From the NCBI RefSeq assembly GCF_900163795.1, contig NZ_FWFD01000008.1:310001-374000 (forward strand): a stretch of 64,000 bases of DNA. The letters are read 5' to 3'. The stretch comes from Vagococcus fluvialis bH819. GTDB lineage: Bacteria; Bacillota; Bacilli; Lactobacillales; Vagococcaceae. Under the pieces are notes generated by a model. That model did no database searches. It worked only from the letters and a program-made list of their open reading frames with translations, and was not told where the DNA came from. Shown one piece after another: positions 39,862 to 48,491 of the stretch. Numbering within the stretch: position 1 is the first letter of the stretch; the number at the start of each line of letters is the position of its first letter. The position numbers and the translations under genes are program-made.

Positions 39862-41601
39862 ATGTTATCACTCATGCGTTATGCAAATAAATATAAAAAA
39901 CAACTTATTTTAGGCCCTTTTTTTAAATTACTTGAAGCCGTTCTTGAACTGTTCCTTCCTCTTTATATGGCAAAATTAATTGATCAAGGAATTAGACAAC
40001 AAAATTCAGAATATGCAATAAAAATGGGCGTTTATATGCTTATCATGTCAATTATTGGCCTAATTTGCGTCATGATTTGTCAGTATTATTCTTCAATTGC
40101 TTCACAAGGATTTGGAACTGAACTTCGCAACGCCGTTATGAAAAAAATCAACCAATTTTCTCATCAAGAAATCGATCATTTCGGTTCATCCACATTAATC
40201 ACTAGAGCTACTAGTGATATCAACCAACTTCAATTAGCTCTTGCCATGTTAATTCGTTTGGTTATCAGAGCACCTTTTCTTAGTATCGGTTCAATTATTA
40301 TGGCCTTTTATATTGATGTACAAATGGGCGTTATCTTTTTATTAACTATTCCTATTTTTTCAATTATTTTATTTTTTATTATGAAAAAAACAGTCCCATT
40401 GTATAAAAAAGTACAACAAAAAATTGATCGTTTAAACGCTACAATTAGTGGTAATTTAAGCGGTGTCCGAGTGATTCGTGCTTTTTCTAAAAAAGAAAAA
40501 GAGATTAAACATTTTGGAGAAGTTAGTGATGATTTAGCAATTGCTTATAAAAATGTTACCAATCTTTCGGCTCTCCTTTCGCCTAGTACCATTTTCATTA
40601 TGAATTTAGCTATTATTGCCATTCTTTATTTTGGTGGAATCAATGTTAATTTAGGTCATCTACAAGCTGGACAAGTCCTAGCACTAATCAATTACATGAC
40701 TCAGATGTTACTTGCTCTTGTAGTTGTTTCAAATTTAGTCGTCATCTTTACTCGTGCCTTTGCTTCTGCTGAACGAGTGAATGAAATTTTAGAAATATCG
40801 CCTCAAATTGAAACATCTAATGAAGATATAATTACAACTTCTTGGAATAAAAAAAAGCTTTTAGTTTTTGATGATGTTTCATTTAAGTATACGGAAAATA
40901 GTGGTTATGTTTTAAAAAATCTAACTTTTTCACTAGATAAAAATCAAACACTAGGCATCATCGGCCCAACCGGAAGTGGAAAAAGTACCCTGATTCAATT
41001 AATTCCTTATTTTTATCCACCAACTAAAGGTTGTATTTCTGTTAATGAAAAAGAGGTTACCACTTATAAAACTGGAGACTTGAGAGAGCATATCGCCATC
41101 GTTCCACAAAAAAGTGCTCTATTTAGTGGAACGATTCGCAGTAATTTACTTATTGGGAAACCAGACGCAACAGACGCAGAGTGTTTTGAAGCGTTGAAAT
41201 GGGCCCAATGTCTTGATTTTGTAGAATCTCTTCCTGAAAAATTAGATGCTCAAGTCTTCGCTCAAGGTCAAAATTTTTCTGGGGGTCAGAAACAACGCCT
41301 CAGTATTGCACGTGCCCTTATACGAAAACCAGATCTTTTAATTATGGATGATTGCTTGAGTGCCCTTGATTATCAGACTGATTTTCTTATCAGGCAAGCT
41401 TTAAAAAAACATTTTAACGAATCCACCATCATTATCATTTCTCAACGTGTTTCTTCTGTTAAAGAAGCTGATGCCCTACTTGTACTAGATGAGGGTAAAC
41501 AGGTGGGATTTGGTACACATGATTCCTTATCAAAACAATCAGTTATCTATCAACAAATTGTTCAATCGCAATCAGAAAAGGAGGAGATTAAACATGCGTA
41601 G
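39862..41601 (+). CDS. ABC exporter half-transporter A (degenerate ATP site)
   Basis: 579 residues: six-helix type-1 exporter domain (about 1-310) and ATPase domain. Walker A IIGPTGSGKSTL (about 376), canonical signature NFSGGQKQR (about 470) and Walker B LLIMDDCLSALD, where the catalytic Glu is replaced by Asp. This is the mark of the degenerate-site partner in heterodimeric exporters such as LmrCD, EfrAB or TM287/288. The next gene, overlapping by 8 bases, is the partner. Likely multidrug or lipid efflux; substrate unknown. Confidence 0.92.
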   Translation: MLSLMRYANKYKKQLILGPFFKLLEAVLELFLPLYMAKLIDQGIRQQNSEYAIKMGVYMLIMSIIGLICVMICQYYSSIASQGFGTELRNAVMKKINQFSHQEIDHFGSSTLITRATSDINQLQLALAMLIRLVIRAPFLSIGSIIMAFYIDVQMGVIFLLTIPIFSIILFFIMKKTVPLYKKVQQKIDRLNATISGNLSGVRVIRAFSKKEKEIKHFGEVSDDLAIAYKNVTNLSALLSPSTIFIMNLAIIAILYFGGINVNLGHLQAGQVLALINYMTQMLLALVVVSNLVVIFTRAFASAERVNEILEISPQIETSNEDIITTSWNKKKLLVFDDVSFKYTENSGYVLKNLTFSLDKNQTLGIIGPTGSGKSTLIQLIPYFYPPTKGCISVNEKEVTTYKTGDLREHIAIVPQKSALFSGTIRSNLLIGKPDATDAECFEALKWAQCLDFVESLPEKLDAQVFAQGQNFSGGQKQRLSIARALIRKPDLLIMDDCLSALDYQTDFLIRQALKKHFNESTIIIISQRVSSVKEADALLVLDEGKQVGFGTHDSLSKQSVIYQQIVQSQSEKEEIKHA

Positions 41602-43354
41602 AAAAAGTTTTTCTGCAAAAAGTCCTCAACGTTTTTTGACATATTTAACTGCTTTTAAAAAAGAAATATTTCTCGCTACTTTTTTTGGTTTGATAAATGG
41701 TGTTTCAGTTGTTGCCATGACCTATTTTATTGGCCAATCAATTGATACCATGATTGGACTGCAACAAGTTAATTTTAATAAACTATTTCACATTATTTCG
41801 TTGCTACTTGGCATTACTGTTGTCACTACTTTTTCTCAGTGGATTATTCAAATTTTAGGTAATAGAGTGGCTTACTTTTCAGTTGCTAAACTTCGGAAAG
41901 ATGCCTTCTATCATCTTAACCAACTACCTTTAAAATACTATGATCAAACTGCTCACGGAGATATCATGAGTCGTTTTACTAATGATCTAGATTACGTTTC
42001 TGAAGCGTGCGCTTTAATTTTTAATAATGTCTTTTCTGGAATGACGATTGTTATTATTTCCTTGATAAGTATGTTTAGCCTGAGTACAACTCTCACTATC
42101 ATCGTACTTATTTCAACCGCTTTAATCTTTTTAGTTAACTGGGTAGTAGCTACAAAAAGTCAAAAAAAATTCACTCTACAGCAGAAAACAGTAGGTGATA
42201 TTTCGGGATTTTTATCAGAAACTATTTATCAGCAAAAAGTAATTAAAGCTTTTCAGTTTGAAGAAACATCTCAAAATAATTTTGAAATACTGAATACTAG
42301 ATTACAAGAAGTGGGACAAAAAGCTCAATTTATCTCTTCTTTAACAAATCCTTTATCACGATTTATTGACCATTTAGGCTATCTTTTGATTGGTGTAATT
42401 GGAGGATTACTTGTCATTAATTCACCAGAGACGATGACTATTGGGATTATTACAAGTTTCATCATCTATTCTAGCCAGTTTTCAAAACCATTTATTGAAT
42501 TATCCGGAATTACTACTCAAATTCAAACGGCAATTGCAGGATTAGATCGTGTCTTTCATTTAATGGATCAAAAAGAAGAACTTCCTGATAGTCTACTTAC
42601 TTCAAATTTTGATGTTATTTCTGGAAAAATTATTTTTAAAAATGTTGATTTCTCCTATCAAGATAATCAAACATTGATTGAAGATTTTAATTTAGTCGTT
42701 CAACCAGGTGAAACAGTAGCAATTGTTGGGAAAACTGGCGCTGGTAAATCTACATTAGTTAATCTTTTAATGCGTTTTTATGATGTTACTAAAGGTCAAA
42801 TTTCAATTGATGACATCCCTATTCAAGATATTCCTCGTGACAAACTGAGACAATCATTTGGGATGGTCCTTCAAGAGACATGGCTTTTTGATGGCACAAT
42901 TTGGGATAACTTAACTTTTGGTAATCCTAATGCAACTAAAGAGCAAGTTATCTTAGCTTGTAAAGAAGCTTCTATTTATCATTTTATTGATACCTTACCT
43001 AACAAATTTAATACATTGCTAGGCCAAAGTGATTTGATTATTTCTGATGGTCAAAAACAACTTTTAACAATTGCTCGCACAATGATTAGTCAACCCAAGA
43101 TGTTGATTTTAGATGAAGCTACTAGTTCTGTTGATACTTTAACTGAGCAACAAATTCAAACGGCTTTCTTAAAAATGATGAGGAACAAAACAAGTTTTAT
43201 TATCGCCCATCGTTTATCTACTATCAGAGAGGCTGACAAAATCATGGTGATGGATCAAGGTCATGTTGTAGAGATTGGAACCCATGACAAACTCCTAGAG
43301 ATTAAAAATGGTTTTTATTATACTTTATATCATGCTCAATTTAAACATTCATAA
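41594..43354 (+). CDS. ABC exporter half-transporter B (catalytic site)
   Basis: 586 residues from ATG 41594, with AAGGAGGAG ten bases upstream inside the end of the first gene; a longer frame from 41489 lacks a ribosome site. Exporter membrane domain, then Walker A IVGKTGAGKSTLVN, Walker B MLILDEATSSVD with the catalytic Glu intact, and an altered signature IISDGQKQL instead of LSGGQ. The altered signature completes the degenerate site of the first subunit, so the two form one heterodimer with one active site. Confidence 0.93.
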   Translation: MRRKSFSAKSPQRFLTYLTAFKKEIFLATFFGLINGVSVVAMTYFIGQSIDTMIGLQQVNFNKLFHIISLLLGITVVTTFSQWIIQILGNRVAYFSVAKLRKDAFYHLNQLPLKYYDQTAHGDIMSRFTNDLDYVSEACALIFNNVFSGMTIVIISLISMFSLSTTLTIIVLISTALIFLVNWVVATKSQKKFTLQQKTVGDISGFLSETIYQQKVIKAFQFEETSQNNFEILNTRLQEVGQKAQFISSLTNPLSRFIDHLGYLLIGVIGGLLVINSPETMTIGIITSFIIYSSQFSKPFIELSGITTQIQTAIAGLDRVFHLMDQKEELPDSLLTSNFDVISGKIIFKNVDFSYQDNQTLIEDFNLVVQPGETVAIVGKTGAGKSTLVNLLMRFYDVTKGQISIDDIPIQDIPRDKLRQSFGMVLQETWLFDGTIWDNLTFGNPNATKEQVILACKEASIYHFIDTLPNKFNTLLGQSDLIISDGQKQLLTIARTMISQPKMLILDEATSSVDTLTEQQIQTAFLKMMRNKTSFIIAHRLSTIREADKIMVMDQGHVVEIGTHDKLLEIKNGFYYTLYHAQFKHS

Positions 43355-43400
43355 AAAAAACCGAGATTAAACTATTAAAGTTTGATCTCGGTTTTTTTAT
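43352..43400. terminator. bidirectional terminator after ABC exporter
   Basis: Stem AAAAACCGAGATTAAACT / AGTTTGATCTCGGTTTTT with one mismatch, between convergent genes. Confidence 0.9.
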
Positions 43401-43873
43401 GAATGTTCATTAGTGTTGTATTTCACAAAATCAAGTGTTGCTAGTAAAGCAACTAGCGCAACTTCATTCTCATGTTCAAAGACCGTTAATTCATAAGATT
43501 CACCTATTGAAATCCACCGTTCACGGACTTTTGCGACTTTTCGATAGCCTAACATGATATCAAATGACATCTTATTTAAGTCACCTTCTATAAACATTTT
43601 GTCACTTTTAACAATATAATCTTTTGAATTTTTTTCTTTTTCAATTATAAAAATAACTTTTCTGTCGACTTCAATAACAAATCTTTCTACGGTTTCTAAT
43701 CTTATTTCATTAACCGTCGCTTCTGAAGTTTTACTTACATGTGTAATTGTTATTCTAGGAGTTTTTTTCACAGAGGACATAGATAGATTGTACTCGTCTT
43801 TTCCTTTTTGATTGACAATGGTAACCAATTCATGGATACTTGTTTCACCTTGCTTCATAATTAGTCGTTTCAT
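43397..43873 (-). CDS. LURP-one-related (tubby-like) family protein
   Basis: 158 residues, no signal peptide, mostly beta. The C-terminal part (SFDIMLGYRKVAKVRERWISIGESYELTVFEHENEVALVALLATLDFV) fits the LURP-one/tubby C-terminal pattern, with strand pairs and a final hydrophobic helix. Bacterial members have no settled function; a phospholipid scramblase-like or membrane-tethering role has been suggested for the superfamily. Ribosome site AAAGGAG. Family call is by pattern memory and moderately sure. Confidence 0.6.
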   Translation of the reverse strand: MKRLIMKQGETSIHELVTIVNQKGKDEYNLSMSSVKKTPRITITHVSKTSEATVNEIRLETVERFVIEVDRKVIFIIEKEKNSKDYIVKSDKMFIEGDLNKMSFDIMLGYRKVAKVRERWISIGESYELTVFEHENEVALVALLATLDFVKYNTNEHS

Positions 43874-43947
43874 TAAATCACTCCTTTTTGTTCAATTTCT
43901 ACACATCCATTATAACATGTTAGATACTTAACAATACAGAGCTCTTG

Positions 43948-44637
43948 TTACTTTTTTAATAATATTTTTATTTGTCTTAAGCTATTGCACTCATATATTG
44001 GACTATCTTCTCCGTATGTGTCCGAAAAGTTGTTTAACCACACCGAATCAATCCCAACTCTGTTAGCTCCTCTAATATCAGAGCTTAGACTATCACCAAT
44101 CATTAATACTTTAGAAAGGTCTGTTATTCCCTCTTGATTAAAAATAGTATCAAAAAATCGTACATCTGGTTTCTCAAATCCTACCTCTTCTGATATATAT
44201 AACTCTGTGAAAAAAGAACTCATTTTAGCATTTTTTAAACGTTGTCTTTGAGTCCTTCCTACTCCGTTTGTTCCAGCATAAATAATATAACCTGAATTTT
44301 TTAATTCTGTTAACAACTCAACGGCATCTTTCATAATGTCATTTCGACTCTCTAATAATTTTCGATAATCATTATCTGCTGTTTTTCCATCTACTACAAT
44401 GCCTTTCCTTCCAAAAAACTTAGTAAATCTTGTTTCTAGAACTATTTCTTTTTTTATGCGACCTTCTTCTAATTTTGTCCAAAGTTCGTGATTAATTTCT
44501 TTATACTCCGCTAACGTTTCTTCATTAAAAATAACACCATATTTAGTAAATAGCGCCTTTAGAGCATAGTATTCAGACATGCTAAAATTTAATAACGTAT
44601 TATCTAAGTCAAATATTAAATATTCATACTTTTTCAT
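43948..44637 (-). CDS. HAD hydrolase, YjjG-type pyrimidine nucleotidase
   Basis: 229 residues. HAD motif I FDLDNTLL (about 9-16), motif II YAGTNGVG, motif III Lys in GFEKPDVRFF and motif IV MIGDSLSSDIRGANRVGID. The build fits the YjjG/YfnB branch, which dephosphorylates non-canonical pyrimidine nucleotides. It lies 20 bases after the merR-type gene, on the same strand, perhaps in one unit. Confidence 0.88.
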   Translation of the reverse strand: MKKYEYLIFDLDNTLLNFSMSEYYALKALFTKYGVIFNEETLAEYKEINHELWTKLEEGRIKKEIVLETRFTKFFGRKGIVVDGKTADNDYRKLLESRNDIMKDAVELLTELKNSGYIIYAGTNGVGRTQRQRLKNAKMSSFFTELYISEEVGFEKPDVRFFDTIFNQEGITDLSKVLMIGDSLSSDIRGANRVGIDSVWLNNFSDTYGEDSPIYECNSLRQIKILLKK

Positions 44638-44657
44638 ACAGATCCTCCTATATATTA

Positions 44658-45140
44658 TTATTTATAATGACGAGGTGTGTCACTTATTTTCCTTCTATCA
44701 TCACTTTGTTTCTGATTATACTGTTTTAAGACTTCTGGGTCCAAAGATTTTGTTCCTTTTTTAAAATGGATCGTTTCTGTTTTTGCTTCACAAGCTGTTT
44801 CGTAGTACCATTTTTTCCATTTCAAAAATGATAACATTGCTTCTAACGACTCTATTTTTGCTTCTAAAGCTTGTTCTTTTTCTGTAAAGAAGTCTTTTCT
44901 TTCTATTAAAGTTGAATCTCCCATCATAGTCCATTCTACAAATTGACCAATTTCTTTAACAGGAACATCCGAGAGTTTCAAACACTGAATAACTTCTAAA
45001 TATTTCAAATCTGTTTCACTAAACGAACGGTGACCAGATTCATTTCTTTTAACAAATGGTAGTAAGCCAATTTTATCATAATATCTTAATGTATCTGTTG
45101 AAATATGGGTTATTTTTGATACCTCACCTATTGTATACAT
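44658..45140 (-). CDS. MerR-family transcriptional regulator
   Basis: 160 residues. N-terminal winged helix MYTIGEVSKITHISTDTLRYYDKIGLLPFVKR, dimerisation coiled coil (about 80-115) and a short C-terminal segment with Cys in ETACEAK. Closest in type to aldehyde- or thiol-stress MerR proteins (AdhR/NmlR-like). Divergent from the SDR gene, sharing a promoter region with a perfect palindrome. Confidence 0.93.
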   Translation of the reverse strand: MYTIGEVSKITHISTDTLRYYDKIGLLPFVKRNESGHRSFSETDLKYLEVIQCLKLSDVPVKEIGQFVEWTMMGDSTLIERKDFFTEKEQALEAKIESLEAMLSFLKWKKWYYETACEAKTETIHFKKGTKSLDPEVLKQYNQKQSDDRRKISDTPRHYK

Positions 45141-45157
45141 TTTTTCACTCTTTTCTC

Positions 45158-45188
45158 TTGACTTGGAGTTAACTCCAAGGTTTATTCT
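45158..45188 (+). promoter_or_regulatory. MerR-type promoter of the SDR gene
   Basis: -35 TTGACT (45158-45163) and -10 TATTCT (45183-45188) are 19 bases apart, the hallmark of MerR-activated promoters. The spacer is filled by the perfect 18-base palindrome CTTGGAGTTAACTCCAAG at 45162-45179, the operator form of AdhR/NmlR-type regulators. Confidence 0.85.
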
Positions 45189-45227
45189 CTTATTAGATTC
45201 AATTAAATATAAGGATGTGTTAGAAAA

Positions 45228-45962
45228 ATGTCAACTAAACCACTTATCGTTATCACAGGTGCAAGCTCAGGATTTGGCGCTAAAACTGCTCAATTATTTA
45301 ACTCTAAAGGATTTCCACTATTATTATTAGCTCGTCGTACAGAAAAAATTAAAGAACTTCCTTTGAATTTTGATAATGTTCTAATTGAAAATGTCGATGT
45401 GACAAATAAAGAAGAGCTTCAAAAAGCCATTACTAAAGCTGAAGCTATTCATGGTCCAACCGATTTATTAGTAAATAATGCGGGAATTATGCTTTTAGGT
45501 AATATTCTTGATCAAGATGAAGAAGAATGGCAAAAAATGTTACAAACCAACGTTATTGGTGTTCTGAACGGAATGAAAGCTGTCCTAGGTCATATGATCG
45601 AAAGAAATCATGGAACAATTATTAACGTTTCCTCTATCGCTGGATTCAAGGCTTTTCTTGACCATGCTGCTTATGCTGCTAGTAAATTTGGTGTCCACGG
45701 TTTAACTGAAACTATTAGGCAAGAAGTAGCAGACAGTCATGTTCGTGTCTCTTTAATCTCTCCTGGAGCTGCTGAGACTGAACTTTTAACTCATGTGACT
45801 AACGAACAATCTTTTAATGATTATGTTTCTTGGAAAGAGAGTATGGGAGGATTAACTTTAGATCCTCAAAAAGTAGCTGAATCAATTTTCTTTATTTATG
45901 AAATGCCTCAAGAAGTAACCATCCGAGAAATTTCAATCGCTGCTACAAAACAACAAGCATAA
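45228..45962 (+). CDS. short-chain dehydrogenase/reductase
   Basis: 244 residues, classical SDR. Cofactor motif TGASSGFGAKTA (about 11-22), LVNNAGIM, catalytic Ser in NVSSIAGFK and Tyr-x-x-x-Lys in YAASKFG. Similar in form to clavaldehyde dehydrogenase-like or serine dehydrogenase-like SDRs. Under the MerR-type promoter, so likely part of a response to a reactive aldehyde or similar stress (inference). Confidence 0.92.
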   Translation: MSTKPLIVITGASSGFGAKTAQLFNSKGFPLLLLARRTEKIKELPLNFDNVLIENVDVTNKEELQKAITKAEAIHGPTDLLVNNAGIMLLGNILDQDEEEWQKMLQTNVIGVLNGMKAVLGHMIERNHGTIINVSSIAGFKAFLDHAAYAASKFGVHGLTETIRQEVADSHVRVSLISPGAAETELLTHVTNEQSFNDYVSWKESMGGLTLDPQKVAESIFFIYEMPQEVTIREISIAATKQQA

Positions 45963-45999
45963 AAAAACGAGGCTGATCTAATGTCAGTCTCGTTTTTTT
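45961..45999. terminator. terminator between SDR gene and folT
   Basis: Arms AAAACGAGGCTGA and TCAGTCTCGTTTT with one mismatch; both flanking genes converge on it. Confidence 0.85.
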
Positions 46000-46033
46000 G
46001 AATTTAAATACTTTTAAATACTCTTTTTAATTA

Positions 46034-46558
46034 CTATGAACCAAATTTAATAATTTGTTTTTGAAATACTCTTATATTAACCATAGAATAGGTAATAAAT
46101 ACTTGAATAACACACATAATACTTGAACTAATGATACGTGCTGGTAAGAATGCAAATACTGCATTTCCTTGCATCATGTATAGCCACAAAGTATTGAGAG
46201 GAAGACTTAAAGCAAATGTTACGATAATATTTACTAAAATAATACGTGTTAATGTTAAGTCTTTTTTGTGATAAAAACTACTATAAATAATACCTGCTAA
46301 AAGTGCTGTTAATGTAAATCCAGGGAAATAGGCTCCTCCCGCTGGAAATAGCATAGCACCTATAAAATCACATAATGCATTTGCCGATCCTGCAATAATT
46401 GGACCAAATAAAATAGCCATAATCACAACTGGAATAAAGAAAAAGCTGATTTTAACAAATCCCGTTGTAATTGATAAAAATTGTGACAAAATAATTCGTA
46501 AAGCCATTAAGACCCCCATTAAAGCGATTGTCTTAGTTGTAAAAACTTGTTTTTCCAT
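46034..46558 (-). CDS. folT: ECF transporter S component, folate (FolT-like)
   Basis: 174 residues with five to six membrane segments. MGVLMALRIILSQFLSI, VKISFFFIPVVIMAILFGPI and FPAGGAYFPGFTLTALLAGIIYSSFY match folate-type S components. It binds folate outside the cell and docks to the shared EcfAA'T module. The THF riboswitch directly upstream supports folate as substrate. Confidence 0.9.
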   Translation of the reverse strand: MEKQVFTTKTIALMGVLMALRIILSQFLSITTGFVKISFFFIPVVIMAILFGPIIAGSANALCDFIGAMLFPAGGAYFPGFTLTALLAGIIYSSFYHKKDLTLTRIILVNIIVTFALSLPLNTLWLYMMQGNAVFAFLPARIISSSIMCVIQVFITYSMVNIRVFQKQIIKFGS

Positions 46559-46599
46559 TCTAGCATCTCCTTTTTAGATAGAGTTGCTACATCCAATAT

Positions 46600-46703
46600 G
46601 CAGCGAATGCGAAAATAATGTCGCAAGTGCTCCTCTAGCACTTTTCGTCCAGTGAGCTACATCCCATCACACCGGCACTTGACGCTTTATTTTCTACTCT
46701 GTT
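46600..46703 (-). ncRNA. tetrahydrofolate (THF) riboswitch before folT
   Basis: The minus strand carries the THF aptamer landmarks in order: ACAGAGTAGAAAATA, GCGTCAAGTGCCGGTG, GATGGGATGTAGCTCAC, GGACGAA, a variable stem (AGTGCTagaggAGCACT), GCGACATTATTTTCGCAT and TCGCTG closing P1. AAAATA pairs with TATTTT. The ribosome site AAGGAG of folT is about 30 bases beyond. No clear terminator hairpin lies between, so control is probably at translation. Confidence 0.85.
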
Positions 46704-46762
46704 TTCTTTTACACTAAAAACTATATCATATTATTTAATAATTACAATAAAGGGGATAACAG

Positions 46763-47140
46763 TCAATTTTCCGACAAATTTTGAAGTTCTTTAAGCAATA
46801 AAATGGCCGTACTTTTGTTAGTCGCCAGCGGAATTTCATAGACGTCACTCAGACGAATTAAAGCGTTAACATCTGGTTCATGAGGTTGTGGTGTTAACGG
46901 ATCCCTTAAAAACATAATCATATCCATTTCACCTTCCGAAACTTTTGCTCCTATTTGTTGATCTCCGCCCAGTGGACCTGACTTAAAACAATGAATTTTT
47001 AGCTTGGTTTGTTCCATGATTTTTGTTCCTGTCGTCCCTGTGGCAAATAATTCATGTTTCTCAAAAACTTTTTCATATTTTTTTGCTATCTCAATCAGAT
47101 CTTTCTTCTTTTTGTCATGTGCTATTAATGCTATTTTCAT
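46763..47140 (-). CDS. mgsA: methylglyoxal synthase
   Basis: 125 residues from the ATG at 47140, which follows AAGGAGTG; the frame extends 3 codons further without support. [22 protein letters not shown], the substrate-binding [14 protein letters not shown] and [18 protein letters not shown] with catalytic Asp are all family marks. It turns dihydroxyacetone phosphate into methylglyoxal, a bypass of lower glycolysis when phosphate runs short. Single gene. Confidence 0.96.
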   Translation of the reverse strand: MKIALIAHDKKKKDLIEIAKKYEKVFEKHELFATGTTGTKIMEQTKLKIHCFKSGPLGGDQQIGAKVSEGEMDMIMFLRDPLTPQPHEPDVNALIRLSDVYEIPLATNKSTAILLLKELQNLSEN

Positions 47141-47201
47141 AAAAAACACTCCTTATTTATTTTTTAGTCATTTTGACATAAATGATTGGTCACTTTTAAC
47201 A

Positions 47202-47231
47202 TTGTAAGCGTATTACATTTTCTATTATACT
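47202..47231 (+). promoter_or_regulatory. msmK promoter with cre-like palindrome
   Basis: -10 TATACT at 47226-47231 with a possible -35 TTGTAA at 47202-47207 (18-base spacer). TGTAAGCGTATTACA at 47203-47217 resembles a catabolite-responsive element with one extra base, placed where CcpA would block the promoter. A second -35-like TTGACA lies at 47173-47178. Confidence 0.45.
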
Positions 47232-47267
47232 CTATGTAACAAATGAAGTGAAAGAAGGAAATTTGAC

Positions 47268-48374
47268 ATGGTAGAAATCGCATTAAAACATATACATAAA
47301 AAATATGATGGTAACCCAAATTATTCAGTAACAGACTTTAACTTAGAAATTCAAGATCAAGAATTTATCGTTTTTGTTGGTCCTTCAGGCTGTGGTAAAT
47401 CAACAACATTACGTATGGTTGCTGGACTTGAAGATATTTCAGAAGGCGAATTATGGATTGGAGACCGCATGGTAAATGACGTAGCTCCTAAAGACCGTGA
47501 TATCGCTATGGTATTCCAAAACTACGCATTATATCCACATATGACTGTTTTTGATAACATGGCATTTGGTTTAAAACTTCGTAAATATGACAAAGCTGAA
47601 ATCCAAAAACGTGTGGATAATGCTGCTGATATTTTAGGTTTAACTGAATACTTACAACGTAAACCAGCCGCTTTATCAGGTGGACAAAGACAACGTGTGG
47701 CTTTAGGTCGTGCTATTGTTCGTGATGCTAAAGTGTTCTTAATGGATGAGCCTTTATCAAACTTAGATGCTAAATTACGTGTGGCTATGCGTGCTGAAAT
47801 TGCTAAATTACACCGTCGTTTAGAAACAACAACTATCTATGTTACCCATGACCAAACAGAAGCGATGACAATGGCTGATCGTATCGTTATTATGAAAGAC
47901 GGCTTCATCCAACAAATCGGTACACCAAAAGAAGTGTATGACACACCAAACAACGTTTTCGTTGCTGGATTTATCGGTTCACCTGCAATGAATTTATTCA
48001 ACGTTACTCTAGGCGAAGATGGCTATATTACAGATGGTGATGATTTACGTCTTGAAGTTCCAGAAGGTAAATTTAAAGTTCTTAAAGAAAAAGGTTACGC
48101 TGGTAAAAAAGTGGTCTTTGGTATTCGCCCAGAGGATATCCATAGTGAACCAATCGTGAAAGATGCATCACCACATAGTGTTGTGAATTCTGAAGTCGTT
48201 GTTTCTGAATTATTAGGTGCTGAAACAATGCTTTACACTCGTACAGGTCAAACAGAATTTATCTCTAAAGTAGACGCTCGTTCAGCCTATATTCCAGGTG
48301 AACAAATTGAACTTGCTTTCAACTTAAATAAGAGTCATTTCTTTGATGCTGAAACAGAAGAAGTTATTCGTTAA
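47268..48374 (+). CDS. msmK: sugar ABC importer ATPase, MsmK/UgpC type
   Basis: 368 residues. Walker A FVGPSGCGKSTT (about 37), signature LSGGQRQRVALGRAIVRD (about 135), Walker B VFLMDEPLSNLDAK, switch His in YVTHDQTEAM, and a C-terminal TOBE/OB domain (about 235-368) of MalK type. Such ATPases energise several sugar importers at once. No permease or binding-protein genes lie nearby, which fits a shared stand-alone ATPase. Codon use is strongly biased, pointing to high expression. Confidence 0.94.
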   Translation: MVEIALKHIHKKYDGNPNYSVTDFNLEIQDQEFIVFVGPSGCGKSTTLRMVAGLEDISEGELWIGDRMVNDVAPKDRDIAMVFQNYALYPHMTVFDNMAFGLKLRKYDKAEIQKRVDNAADILGLTEYLQRKPAALSGGQRQRVALGRAIVRDAKVFLMDEPLSNLDAKLRVAMRAEIAKLHRRLETTTIYVTHDQTEAMTMADRIVIMKDGFIQQIGTPKEVYDTPNNVFVAGFIGSPAMNLFNVTLGEDGYITDGDDLRLEVPEGKFKVLKEKGYAGKKVVFGIRPEDIHSEPIVKDASPHSVVNSEVVVSELLGAETMLYTRTGQTEFISKVDARSAYIPGEQIELAFNLNKSHFFDAETEEVIR

Positions 48375-48422
48375 TTAAATTTATTCCCTCTTTTCACTTT
48401 TTATTAACCAACTAAGTGAAAA

Positions 48423-48460
48423 TTAAAAGGAGTTGACTTAAATGTCAACTCCTCTTTTAT
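48423..48460. terminator. msmK terminator
   Basis: Stem AAAAGGAGTTGAC / GTCAACTCCTCTTTT with a TTAAAT loop, between the converging msmK and ECF genes. Confidence 0.88.
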
Positions 48461-48491
48461 TTATCTAACTAATCCTTTATTCGTACACGTA

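Noticed and set aside
41489-41593. Longer start for the second ABC gene
   Set aside because: No ribosome site, and it would overlap the first gene by more than 100 bases; ATG 41594 has AAGGAGGAG.
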